Positions 57,028 through 64,000 of a DNA stretch of 64,000 nt are shown one piece after another. The position numbers and the translations under genes were made by a program. The stretch's first letter is position 1, and each line of letters begins with the position of its first letter. The stretch covers positions 2,478,001 through 2,542,000 of the forward strand of contig NZ_CP120368.1 in the NCBI RefSeq assembly GCF_029892045.1, in the 5' to 3' direction. The notes under the pieces are model-generated. The model saw only the letters and a program-made list of their open reading frames with translations, had not been told where the DNA came from and did no database searches. The DNA is from Sinorhizobium numidicum (GTDB lineage: Bacteria; Pseudomonadota; Alphaproteobacteria; Rhizobiales; Rhizobiaceae).

Positions 57028-57102
57028 GATGACGCTTTCCTAACAAATGCTTTCGCCTTGGTGTAGGCCCGGCTTCCGGCCGCGTCAATCGCGAAGCCAC
57101 CC

Positions 57103-57942
57103 TCAGGAGACCGTGAAGGCAAGTGCGTAGTCGCGCCTTTGGCCGGGCTCGAGCAGATCGAGTTCGCCGCTCGCAGCGAGCTCCGTTCGCTTTGCCAGAC
57201 GATGCGATGCGGGCTCGATGCTGATGACATTGGCGCCGCCGCGCTGGCAGCGCCACATCTGCAAAAACGGCAGCGTGTCGGTTCGGAAGCGCACGTGGAG
57301 AGTGCGGTCTTCGAGTCCCGGTAACGCGGTCAAAGAAACCTCCGACCAGCGGCCGTCGCCGGCGAACGCCGGAACGCAGAAATGCGCGCTCTCCCCCTCG
57401 CCGAAGCGCCACGCGCGGCATCCGCCTTCAACCGAGGGGCTGACGATATGCGTGCCGTCACCGAGCAGCCGGCCCGCAATATTCATGTGGTACATGATCA
57501 TCGGTGCGAAGGCCGACCTGCCGATATTGACGACATGGTCTTCGAGCATCACGCTTCGCGCATCTTCATCGACCCGCCATTGGCGCTCGACGGCAGCCCT
57601 CCCGCCGCAGGCGAGATCGCCTTCCGTCACGGCGGTACAGCGGCGACCGTCGGCGGACATTTCCGTCCGGGCGACGGCCGTACCCGCAAGCGAGCCATGC
57701 AGCGGATAGCGGGCGCCGCCCTCGTGCCCGTCTATCGGCTCGGGATGGCGGATGTGATCGGGCCCGCAGGTGAAGAGGAAACCAGAGAGGGCGCGCTCGA
57801 TACGCGGGTCACCGTCGGAGGGAATTGCCGCTCCCGGCGAAAGATCGGTGCCATCGACAACGAAGGCAGCGATGTCGAGCGCCGACGATCGATCGAACAG
57901 GAGGTGACTTTCCGCGCCGCTTGCGCCCTTGGTCGTCTGCAT
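57103..57942 (-). CDS. Aldose-1-epimerase-like protein (DUF4432-type)
   Basis: Protein of 279 aa. A galactose-mutarotase-like beta-sandwich is suggested by GFLFTCGPDHIRHPEPIDGHEGGARYPLHGSLAG, and MIMYHMNIAGRLLGDG with EPASHRLAKR. DUF4432 proteins are relatives of aldose epimerases whose substrates are unknown. The ATG at 57942 (MQTTKG) has GGAGA upstream; the longer reading is rejected. Divergently placed from the L,D-transpeptidase gene. Confidence 0.75.
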   Translation of the reverse strand: MQTTKGASGAESHLLFDRSSALDIAAFVVDGTDLSPGAAIPSDGDPRIERALSGFLFTCGPDHIRHPEPIDGHEGGARYPLHGSLAGTAVARTEMSADGRRCTAVTEGDLACGGRAAVERQWRVDEDARSVMLEDHVVNIGRSAFAPMIMYHMNIAGRLLGDGTHIVSPSVEGGCRAWRFGEGESAHFCVPAFAGDGRWSEVSLTALPGLEDRTLHVRFRTDTLPFLQMWRCQRGGANVISIEPASHRLAKRTELAASGELDLLEPGQRRDYALAFTVS

Positions 57943-58191
57943 GCTGGTCTCCGGCTCCCGCCTCAGAATCAGTGGGCGACAAGCGCATGATAATACAAGC
58001 GAATTGGATTGGATCGCGATATATTCGCTGAACCAACCAGGCGTCAAAACGTTGATTATGGCAGGAATCGAGCGCGTTCGAAGAGCCGGACTGCTAGCAT
58101 GCCTGTTGCAACGAACAGAAGGCCGACGTAACTAAATTTAACCAGGTGTTCATGATGAATTCACTTTTTTCACATTAACGTCGGAATCGGT

Positions 58192-59607
58192 ATGTACCGC
58201 CCCAATCCCACCACCATGAAAACAGGTTCTATCGTGACGTCAGCGACCCGCATCGGCCTTTCGCTTCTCGCCGCAACCAGCCTCCTGGCTGTAGAGCTTG
58301 CGCCCGCGCGCGCGCAGGAGGGCTACGGTGACTATGGCGGCGGCGGCAACGTCATTCTCATCACGCCGGACGGCGAAATTCTCGATTACATGCCAGGCGA
58401 GGACGAGGTTCGCCCGATGCGCGACCATCGCGGCCGCACGGTTCTGGTCGACCCCTGGGGCAACGTCGTCGCCACCGTGATGCCGTCCGATGGCTACGGT
58501 GCGGACCGCCGGGAGAACGGCACCGATTTCTACTCGAACCGGCGCGACCGCGATCGCGGCTACGGCTATTCCGAGCCCGGCGAGTTCACCGGCACCGTTC
58601 CCGACTACCCGGATGCGCCGCCGGCTGAAGTCGAACGCGAGGAACTGCCGAACAGTCTTCCCTCGCTCGGCGAAGGCAGAGAGGAAGCCTACTACGACCC
58701 GCAGTACCAATATGAAGAGCCGCTGAGGCAGCCGATGCCACCGGCGATCTCCGTGCAAGGCAAATCACGCGCGGAAATCACCGCACTTCAGGTCTTTTTG
58801 GACCGCGAAGGTTTTTCGCCCGGCGTCATCGACGGCAAGATGGGCTCGAACGTCACCAAGGCGATCGAAGCCTGGCAGCAGGCGACCGGCGAGACGCTCG
58901 ACCCGAACAACACCGAAGACATTCTCGAGCGCCTGCGCTTCAATGGCGGCCTGCCGATCACGACCTATACGATCACCGCCGCCGACGCGGCCGGACCTTA
59001 CGTCGCTTCGATCCCGGAAGATTATGCCCATAAGGCGCAGCTTCCGCATCTTTCCTTCATGTCCACGGCCGAGATGCTCGGCGAAAAATTCCATATGGAC
59101 GAGGCCTACCTGCGCGAGCTCAATCCGGGCGTCGACTTCAGCATTCCGGGGACGACGATCAAGGTGATCAATCCTGGTTCGAACAAAGCGGGCAAGGTGG
59201 CGCGGATCGTTGCCGACAAGAGCCGCAAGCAGGTGCTTGCCTATGACGATGCCGGAAAACTCCTTGCTGCCTATCCCGCCACGATTGGATCGGCGGATAC
59301 GCCTTCACCCTCCGGCACCGTGAACGTCGAGCGGATCGCCTTCGACCCCGGCTATACCTATAATCCGAAGATCAATTTCCAGCAGGGCGCAAACGACAGG
59401 ATCCTGACGCTGCAGCCAGGACCGAACGGGCCCGTGGGCACCGTCTGGATTGCCCTGTCGAGGCCGACCTACGGTATCCACGGAACGCCGGACCCATCGA
59501 AGATCGGTAAGACCCAGAGCCACGGATGCGTCCGTCTGACCAATTGGGACGCGACCGAACTCGGCAAGATGGTGAGCCGCGGCGTCACGGTGGAGTTCGT
59601 CGACTGA
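58192..59607 (+). CDS. L,D-transpeptidase with peptidoglycan-binding domain
   Basis: Exported protein of 471 aa with a signal peptide (LSLLAATSLLAVELAPARA). An extended D/Y/G-rich region is followed by a PG-binding module (EITALQVFLDREGFSPGVIDGKMGSNVTKAIEAWQQATG) and a YkuD catalytic domain. The catalytic motif is HGTPDPSKIGKTQSHGCVRLTNWD, with Cys446 in SHGCVR. It makes 3-3 crosslinks or attaches proteins to peptidoglycan, which dominate in rhizobia. A mosaic repeat begins directly after the stop. TTAACCA, a CtrA-like half motif, lies about 50 bases before the start. Confidence 0.92.
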   Translation: MYRPNPTTMKTGSIVTSATRIGLSLLAATSLLAVELAPARAQEGYGDYGGGGNVILITPDGEILDYMPGEDEVRPMRDHRGRTVLVDPWGNVVATVMPSDGYGADRRENGTDFYSNRRDRDRGYGYSEPGEFTGTVPDYPDAPPAEVEREELPNSLPSLGEGREEAYYDPQYQYEEPLRQPMPPAISVQGKSRAEITALQVFLDREGFSPGVIDGKMGSNVTKAIEAWQQATGETLDPNNTEDILERLRFNGGLPITTYTITAADAAGPYVASIPEDYAHKAQLPHLSFMSTAEMLGEKFHMDEAYLRELNPGVDFSIPGTTIKVINPGSNKAGKVARIVADKSRKQVLAYDDAGKLLAAYPATIGSADTPSPSGTVNVERIAFDPGYTYNPKINFQQGANDRILTLQPGPNGPVGTVWIALSRPTYGIHGTPDPSKIGKTQSHGCVRLTNWDATELGKMVSRGVTVEFVD

Positions 59608-59608
59608 C

Positions 59609-59708
59609 CTACTGCATATTTAAATCGGAGCCAATTTAAGGTAAAAGATATGCAGCAATTCAAAATGCTATAGCGACCTGTGCGTCTGAAAATACGCACG
59701 GCGCTGTG
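59609..59708 (+). repeat. Mosaic palindromic repeat, copy J
   Basis: CTACTGCATATTTAAATCGG, AGCCAATTTAAGGTAAAAGA, TATGCAGCAATTCAAAATGC, TATAGCGACCTGTGCGTCTG, and AAATACGCACGGCGCTGTG. Same module order as copy A but the large palindrome is degenerate. It begins right after the L,D-transpeptidase stop codon. Confidence 0.8.
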
Positions 59709-59945
59709 GGCGCGGCCCGTCTCGAACGACGCTCCCGGTGGCGTTCAACCCATGACTTCCTTATAATTCTGTCTCCAGCGTCCTCGGGCGAAAACACAAG
59801 CGGCGTGTCCGGTTCCCTGCACTTCGCCTCCGCCGCCCGGGCATTGTGAGCCCTCATGACTTCATGAAACATTGTCATGAAAAACTTTGCTGCAATGGCT
59901 CTATCAGAGGCACAAAGTCCTCGGCATCATAAAGGAATGTTCGCG
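59709..59945. other. Gap before the second FAD oxidoreductase
   Basis: Non-coding by inspection. AGAATTATAAGGAAGTC-like sequence lies around 59757-59770 (minus strand). The start of the next gene could be any of three in-frame ATGs at 59877, 59937 and 59946. Confidence 0.35.
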
Positions 59946-61235
59946 ATGGCGGCGGAGCGCCCTCTTCCCAATCTCTGGCATACGACAGCGCCGGCCGCCC
60001 CCGAAACCGTCCCCCTCGCAGGCGACAGGACAAGCGATGTCGCAATCATCGGCGGCGGCTTCACCGGCCTCTCCGCTGCGCTTCACCTCGCGGAGATGGG
60101 TGTGAAGGCGATAGTTGTCGAAGCGCGTATGATCGGCTTCGGCGGCTCGGGCCGCAATGTCGGTCTCGTCAATGCCGGCATGTGGGTGAAGCCGGACGAC
60201 CTCATAGCCACGCTCGGCCGGGAGGCTGGAAACCGGCTGCTCGGCGAGCTCGGCGACGGCCCGTCGCTTGTCTATGATCTCGTCGCCAGGCACGAAATGC
60301 AATGCGAGGCCGTCCGCAACGGCACGCTGCATATGGCCGTTGGCGCCGAGGGCCTGAAGGACATCCAGGACCGCGAGGCGCAATGGAAGAAACGCGGTGC
60401 GCCGGTCGAAGTGCTTTCGGCCGAGAAGGCGCAGGCGCTTTCCGGAGCAGAAGGTTTCGCCGGCGCGCTGCTCGACCGCCGCGCCGGAACTATCCAGCCG
60501 CTCGGCTATGCGAGGGGTCTGGCTCGCGCAGCACTCGCCGCCGGCGCGGAGATTTTTACCGACACGCCGCTCCTTGGCGCCGAACGCAAAGGCGACTTTT
60601 GGATGCTGAAAGCCGGCCGGGGCACGATAACCGCCCGCCACGTCATCATTGCGACCGAGGCTTACGGCGGAACCATAGCTGGCGCGCCGTGGAAGGCCCA
60701 CACGCAGGAATTGACGATCCTTCCCTATTTCCAGTTCGCGACCAATCCTCTCGCGGACAATGTCGCGAGCCGTATTCTGCCGGAGCGCCAGGGCGCCTGG
60801 GACACAGGCCTCGTCATGACCTCCTTCCGCATGGACCAGCAGAATCGCCTGGTCTTCGGCTCGATCGGCCGGCTCGATGCGATGGCCGAAGGCACGCACC
60901 GCGCCTTTGCCGCCCGCTCTGTACGCAAGCTCTTCCCCTATATCGGCGATTTCCGCTTCGAATACTGGTGGGACGGCCGCATCGGCATGACCAGCAACAA
61001 CCTGCCGGCGATGCACGTGCTGGCACCAAACGTCGTTTCAGTGAGTGGCTACAACGGCCGCGGCATCGCGCCCGGAACCGTCTTCGGCCGCGCCCTTGCC
61101 CGCCACGTCACTGGCGACACCTCCGCAATCCCGCTCGCCGAGACGCCGATTGCGCCGGATCCCTGGCGGAAGCTCAAAACCGCCTTCTACCACGCCGGCG
61201 CTCAGGCCAAGCACCTCATCGACCGGCGCTTCTGA
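59946..61235 (+). CDS. FAD-dependent oxidoreductase (gamma-glutamylputrescine-oxidase/DAO-like)
   Basis: Protein of 429 aa. The FAD fold is DVAIIGGGFTGLSAALHLAEMGVKAIVVEARMIGFGGSGRNVGLVNAG, where GxGxxG is GGGFTG and GSGRN is the family's FAD-contact stretch. Near the end FEYWWDGRIGMTSNNLPAMHVLAPNVVSVSGYNGRGIAPGTVFGRALA closes the FAD pocket. This is the PuuB/OrdL group, oxidising amines or amino acids; substrate not known. The ATG at 59946 is preferred (AAAGGA, 9-nt spacing), but upstream starts to 59877 are possible. Confidence 0.87.
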   Translation: MAAERPLPNLWHTTAPAAPETVPLAGDRTSDVAIIGGGFTGLSAALHLAEMGVKAIVVEARMIGFGGSGRNVGLVNAGMWVKPDDLIATLGREAGNRLLGELGDGPSLVYDLVARHEMQCEAVRNGTLHMAVGAEGLKDIQDREAQWKKRGAPVEVLSAEKAQALSGAEGFAGALLDRRAGTIQPLGYARGLARAALAAGAEIFTDTPLLGAERKGDFWMLKAGRGTITARHVIIATEAYGGTIAGAPWKAHTQELTILPYFQFATNPLADNVASRILPERQGAWDTGLVMTSFRMDQQNRLVFGSIGRLDAMAEGTHRAFAARSVRKLFPYIGDFRFEYWWDGRIGMTSNNLPAMHVLAPNVVSVSGYNGRGIAPGTVFGRALARHVTGDTSAIPLAETPIAPDPWRKLKTAFYHAGAQAKHLIDRRF

Positions 61236-61271
61236 ACCCGCGCACTTCTCGCACGCGCAAGATGTGGATCA

Positions 61272-61988
61272 TCACGCCGCGCGCGGCAAGGCCCAACGCA
61301 AGCGCGAGGCCAGGGAGCGCTTTGCCATGACCGGGAGCAATGACTGTATCTCGCGGGCGAGCGCGAATGCGTTTTCACGCGCCTTGTCGAGATTGCTGAC
61401 GCGGCTCGCGTCCATCGTCTGCAAGGTGCCGCCGCATTCGAAGATCTCGCGATAGGCCGTGCGCTCGATGATCGGCGTATCAAGGACCGAAACCCCGCGC
61501 GAAGCCAGCAGCGTCTTGATCGCCTGCAGCGCCCGCGTCGTCACCAGGGAATTGACGCGGGTCAGCACAACCGAATGATTGATGCGGACTCTGGCCTTTT
61601 GCTCGATTTGGCGAATGAGCTCCAGGATCTGAACGGCGCCGCGGGCGTCCATGGCACAGCCCTGAACCGGGATCAGCACCTGATCGGAAAGCCCTAACGC
61701 CAGCGCAACGATCGCGTCCTTGGCACCGGCGAGGTCGATGACGATGAAGTCGGCCTGATCCTTCAGCTCACGGATATGACAGGGCAGCGAGGCCGGCGTG
61801 ACGTGCGAGATCACTTCGAGATTGGCGATATTGCCGGAAACTTCCGACCAACTGGTGATCCAGCGTTGCGGATCCGCATCGAGCACCACGACGCGGTTTC
61901 CCTGTCGCGCCAGCTCAGTCGACAGGATCAGTGCCGCAGTCGTCTTGCCGGCGCCACCTTTTGCGTTGGCGAATGTGATGACGGCCAT
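61272..61988 (-). CDS. Orphan ParA/MinD-superfamily ATPase
   Basis: Protein of 238 aa. The deviant Walker A is ANAKGGAGKTTAAL (KGGAGKTT at residues 10-17) and the second motif is VVVLDADPQRWITSW. Residues DFIVIDLAGAKDAIVALALGLSDQVLIPVQGCAMDARGA follow. No parB-like gene and no parS-like site are seen nearby, so it is not a plasmid partition pair. Orphan ParAs position cell structures such as chemoreceptors, flagella or division components. GGTGG precedes the ATG. Confidence 0.85.
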   Translation of the reverse strand: MAVITFANAKGGAGKTTAALILSTELARQGNRVVVLDADPQRWITSWSEVSGNIANLEVISHVTPASLPCHIRELKDQADFIVIDLAGAKDAIVALALGLSDQVLIPVQGCAMDARGAVQILELIRQIEQKARVRINHSVVLTRVNSLVTTRALQAIKTLLASRGVSVLDTPIIERTAYREIFECGGTLQTMDASRVSNLDKARENAFALAREIQSLLPVMAKRSLASRLRWALPRAA

Positions 61989-62073
61989 TTTTTCCACCTC
62001 GTCTTTTCCTGTTCCGTTGCCTGCCCCCCGGATGCCGGACGTGCAGGGTTCGCTTAATAGAACCTTTCAGAAC

Positions 62074-62081
62074 ATGGTTAA
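62074..62081. promoter_or_regulatory. Possible CtrA half-site upstream of the orphan parA
   Basis: ATGGTTAA, with downstream ACGAAAT, about 86 bases before the parA ATG. The sequence around it (ATGGTTAACGAA) is the same as that upstream of ddlB at 15734. TTAACCAT is the reported CtrA half motif. Weak on its own. Confidence 0.35.
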
Positions 62082-62144
62082 CGAAATGGAAATTTTCGCC
62101 GACAAAGATTAACCGCGGAGCCGCGCGGTGGAGGTTTCCGCGCG

Positions 62145-62180
62145 AAAAAGCCCGGGAAATCAACATCTCCTGGGCCTTTA
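62145..62180 (-). terminator. Intrinsic terminator downstream of the alcohol dehydrogenase
   Basis: Minus-strand AAAGGCCCAGGA pairs with TCCCGGGCTTT, with one mismatch/bulge and an 8-10-nt loop, followed by TTTTTCGCG. It lies about 20 bases after the gene's stop codon at 62200. Confidence 0.75.
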
Positions 62181-62199
62181 AGAAATTAACGCGGGCGGC

Positions 62200-63345
62200 T
62201 TAGATGCACTCGGCGAAAAGCCTCTTCGCCGCATCGAGCGTCAATTCGACCGGGTTGCCGCCGGCCGTCGGATCGACGATCGCCATTTCCGCCATCTCGT
62301 CGATGCGGTCGGTCCCGACGCCGAGCGCCGAGAGTTTGTCCGGCACGCCAAGTTCGTACCTGAGCTTCAAGACATAACCGTAGAAACCGTCAAAGCCGCC
62401 GGCAATGCCGAGATAGGCAGCAGCTCGGGCGATCTTCTCTTCGATTGCCGGACGGTTGAAGCGGAGCACCGGCGGCATCACCACCGCATTGGTCATGCCG
62501 TGATGGGTATTGTAGATCGCGCCGACCGGGTGGGAGAGCGAGTGGATCGCGCCGAGCCCTTTCTGGAACGCGACCGCACCCATTGCGGCAGCACTCATCA
62601 TATGGGCGCGCGCTTCAATATCGCTGCCGTTCTCATAAGCACGCGGCAGATATTCCTTGACGAGCCGCATGCCTTCAAGCGCGATGCCCGCCGACATCGG
62701 ATGGTAGAAGGGCGAAGAATAGGCTTCCAGGCAATGCGCGAAGGCGTCCATGCCGGTGCCGGCGGTGATCACCTTCGGCATCCCGACCGTCAGTTCCGGA
62801 TCGCAAATCGTCACGCCCGGCAGGAATTTCGGGTGGAAGATCACCTTCTTCACATGGCTTGCCGAATTGGTGATGACGCTGGCCCGCCCAACTTCGGAGC
62901 CGGTGCCGGCGGTCGTCGGCACCGCAACGATCGGTGCGATGCTTTCGACGCTGGCGCGCGTCCACCAGTCGCCGATGTCCTCGAAATCCCAGACCGGCCG
63001 CGTCTGGCCGGCCATGAAGGCGACGCATTTGCCGAGATCGAGACCGGAGCCGCCGCCGAAGGCGACGACGCCGTCGTGGCCGCCGTCCTTGAATGCCTTC
63101 ACGCCGGCTTCCAGGTTCTTGTCGTTCGGGTTCGGATCGACGTCCGCAAAAATCGCCCGGCCGAGACCGCCGGCCTCGAGAATATCGAGCGCATTTTGCG
63201 TGATCGGCATCGGCGCAAGCCCCCGGTCCGTCACGAGCAGAGGCTTCTTCATGCCGAGCGCCTTGCAATGATCGGCAAGCTCCTTGATCCGGCCGGCGCC
63301 GAACTTGACGGCGGTCGGATAGCTCCAGTTGGCGGTAATCGTCAT
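62200..63345 (-). CDS. Iron-containing alcohol dehydrogenase
   Basis: Protein of 381 aa of the group III (Fe-ADH) family. The NAD-binding segment is GVVAFGGGSGLDLGKCVAFMAG, and the metal-binding region is AFAHCLEAYSSPFYHPMSAGIALEGM with HSLSHPVGAIYNTHHGMTNAVV (histidine ligands). It oxidises or reduces a short or amino-substituted alcohol using NAD(P). The start overlaps the stop of the aldehyde dehydrogenase by four bases, so the two act in one pathway, alcohol to aldehyde to acid. Substrate unknown. Confidence 0.93.
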   Translation of the reverse strand: MTITANWSYPTAVKFGAGRIKELADHCKALGMKKPLLVTDRGLAPMPITQNALDILEAGGLGRAIFADVDPNPNDKNLEAGVKAFKDGGHDGVVAFGGGSGLDLGKCVAFMAGQTRPVWDFEDIGDWWTRASVESIAPIVAVPTTAGTGSEVGRASVITNSASHVKKVIFHPKFLPGVTICDPELTVGMPKVITAGTGMDAFAHCLEAYSSPFYHPMSAGIALEGMRLVKEYLPRAYENGSDIEARAHMMSAAAMGAVAFQKGLGAIHSLSHPVGAIYNTHHGMTNAVVMPPVLRFNRPAIEEKIARAAAYLGIAGGFDGFYGYVLKLRYELGVPDKLSALGVGTDRIDEMAEMAIVDPTAGGNPVELTLDAAKRLFAECI

Positions 63346-64000
63346 GCGGTTGCTTTCTTCAGGTGGTAGGATTTCGGGCGGGTGAGATTGTGGAAGCCGA
63401 GGATCGAGAGCGAACCGCCGCGGCCGGTCTCCTTGACCCCGGTCCAGCAGAGCGCCGGATCGAGATAGTCCGCACGGTTCATGAACACGGTGCCGGTTTC
63501 GAGATCGCGGCCGATCCGCGCGGCGCGTTCCGCGTCTTTCGTCCAGAGCGAAACGGTGAGGCCGTACTGGCAGTCGTTCATCAGGTCGATTGCTTCGGAA
63601 TCGTTCCTGACCTTCATGATGCCGACGGCCGGCCCGAAGGTCTCCTCGCGCATGAACTCCATGGAATGGTCCACATCGACGAGGATCTGCGGCGCGAGAT
63701 AGGCGCCGCCGTCATCCTCTGGGAAGAGCTTGGGATCGATGAGTGCCTTGGCGCCCTTTGAAACCGCGTCGGCGATCTGATGGCGCACGGTCGCGGCAAA
63801 GCGCTTGTTCGCCATCGGCCCGAGCGTCGTCTCCGGGTCGAGCGGGTTGCCGAGCTTGTAGTTCGAAACCCAGGCGACCGATTTCTCGACGAAGGCGTCG
63901 TAGAGCGACTCATGCACGTAGATGCGCTCTATGCCGCAGCAGCATTGGCCGGAATTGTAGGTCGCGCCGTCCATCAAGGTGTCCACGGCCGCATCGAGAT
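63342..64000 (-). CDS. Aldehyde dehydrogenase, C-terminal part (runs off the window)
   Basis: About 219 residues of the C-terminal half of an NAD(P) aldehyde dehydrogenase. The catalytic-cysteine region is YNSGQCCCGIERIYVHESLYDAFVEK. Also visible is DHSMEFMREETFGPAVGIMKV, with the nucleotide-site glutamate in EETFGP, and the LSLWTKDAERAARIGRDLETGTVFMN-type strand. The gene begins beyond 64000 (on the minus strand), so the start cannot be given. The stop overlaps the alcohol dehydrogenase start (ATGA), so they are one operon. Confidence 0.92.
   Translation of the reverse strand, partial: LDAAVDTLMDGATYNSGQCCCGIERIYVHESLYDAFVEKSVAWVSNYKLGNPLDPETTLGPMANKRFAATVRHQIADAVSKGAKALIDPKLFPEDDGGAYLAPQILVDVDHSMEFMREETFGPAVGIMKVRNDSEAIDLMNDCQYGLTVSLWTKDAERAARIGRDLETGTVFMNRADYLDPALCWTGVKETGRGGSLSILGFHNLTRPKSYHLKKATA

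Overview
The window is high-GC alphaproteobacterial chromosome. Three things point to the Ensifer/Sinorhizobium branch of the Rhizobiaceae. One is the order of the division and cell-wall (dcw) cluster. Another is a betaine-lipid btaA-btaB pair. The third is a family of about 100-bp mosaic palindromic repeats that resemble the Rhizobium-specific intergenic mosaic elements (RIME). Everything was read by eye; no database search was run.

Layout. (1) 1-6300: a branched-chain amino acid exporter pair (azlC-azlD), the pantothenate operon panC-panB, a VOC protein, and ligA. (2) 6449-31463: a nearly unbroken minus-strand dcw cluster, transcribed mraZ-rsmH-ftsL-ftsI-murE-murF-mraY-murD-ftsW-murG-murC-murB, then aqpZ, then ddlB-ftsQ-ftsA-ftsZ-lpxC-bamD-recN. 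Many genes are coupled by 1-4 nt overlaps. A mosaic repeat separates ftsI from murE. A repeat, an MFS remnant and aqpZ separate murB from ddlB. Upstream of mraZ lie four ATGGG repeats spaced exactly 10 bp apart over a promoter-like sequence. (3) 31876-32287: RNase P RNA (rnpB). (4) 32387-46900: an FAD oxidoreductase, several peptidoglycan enzymes (two lytic transglycosylases, an AmiD-type amidase, a GH25 muramidase, an MltB-type enzyme), a TerB/DnaJ protein, PPi-dependent phosphofructokinase, a LysE-family remnant with a hairpin leader, a serine hydrolase, btaAB, a DMT transporter and a 25-residue membrane peptide. (5) 47097-49100: metF with an ArsR-methyltransferase fusion and a 22-bp perfect palindrome at its start. 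(6) 49611-64000: ettA, an RNase T2-family protein with substituted catalytic residues, a lipase/DMT/ThDP-enzyme group, small cytosolic proteins, an L,D-transpeptidase, a second FAD oxidoreductase, an orphan ParA, and an alcohol/aldehyde dehydrogenase pair cut by the window end.

The common theme is the cell envelope: precursor synthesis, septation, outer-membrane assembly (LpxC, BamD), wall remodelling and membrane lipids. There is no prophage, insertion sequence, CRISPR array or obvious genomic island. The most unusual observations are the ArsR-methyltransferase/metF unit with its operator-like palindrome, two genes whose 3' ends and stop codons lie inside mosaic repeats (aqpZ and the 32.4-kb oxidoreductase), the MraZ-box-like array, the RNase T2 homologue lacking part of its active site, and a Shine-Dalgarno-sequestering hairpin before a decayed LysE gene.
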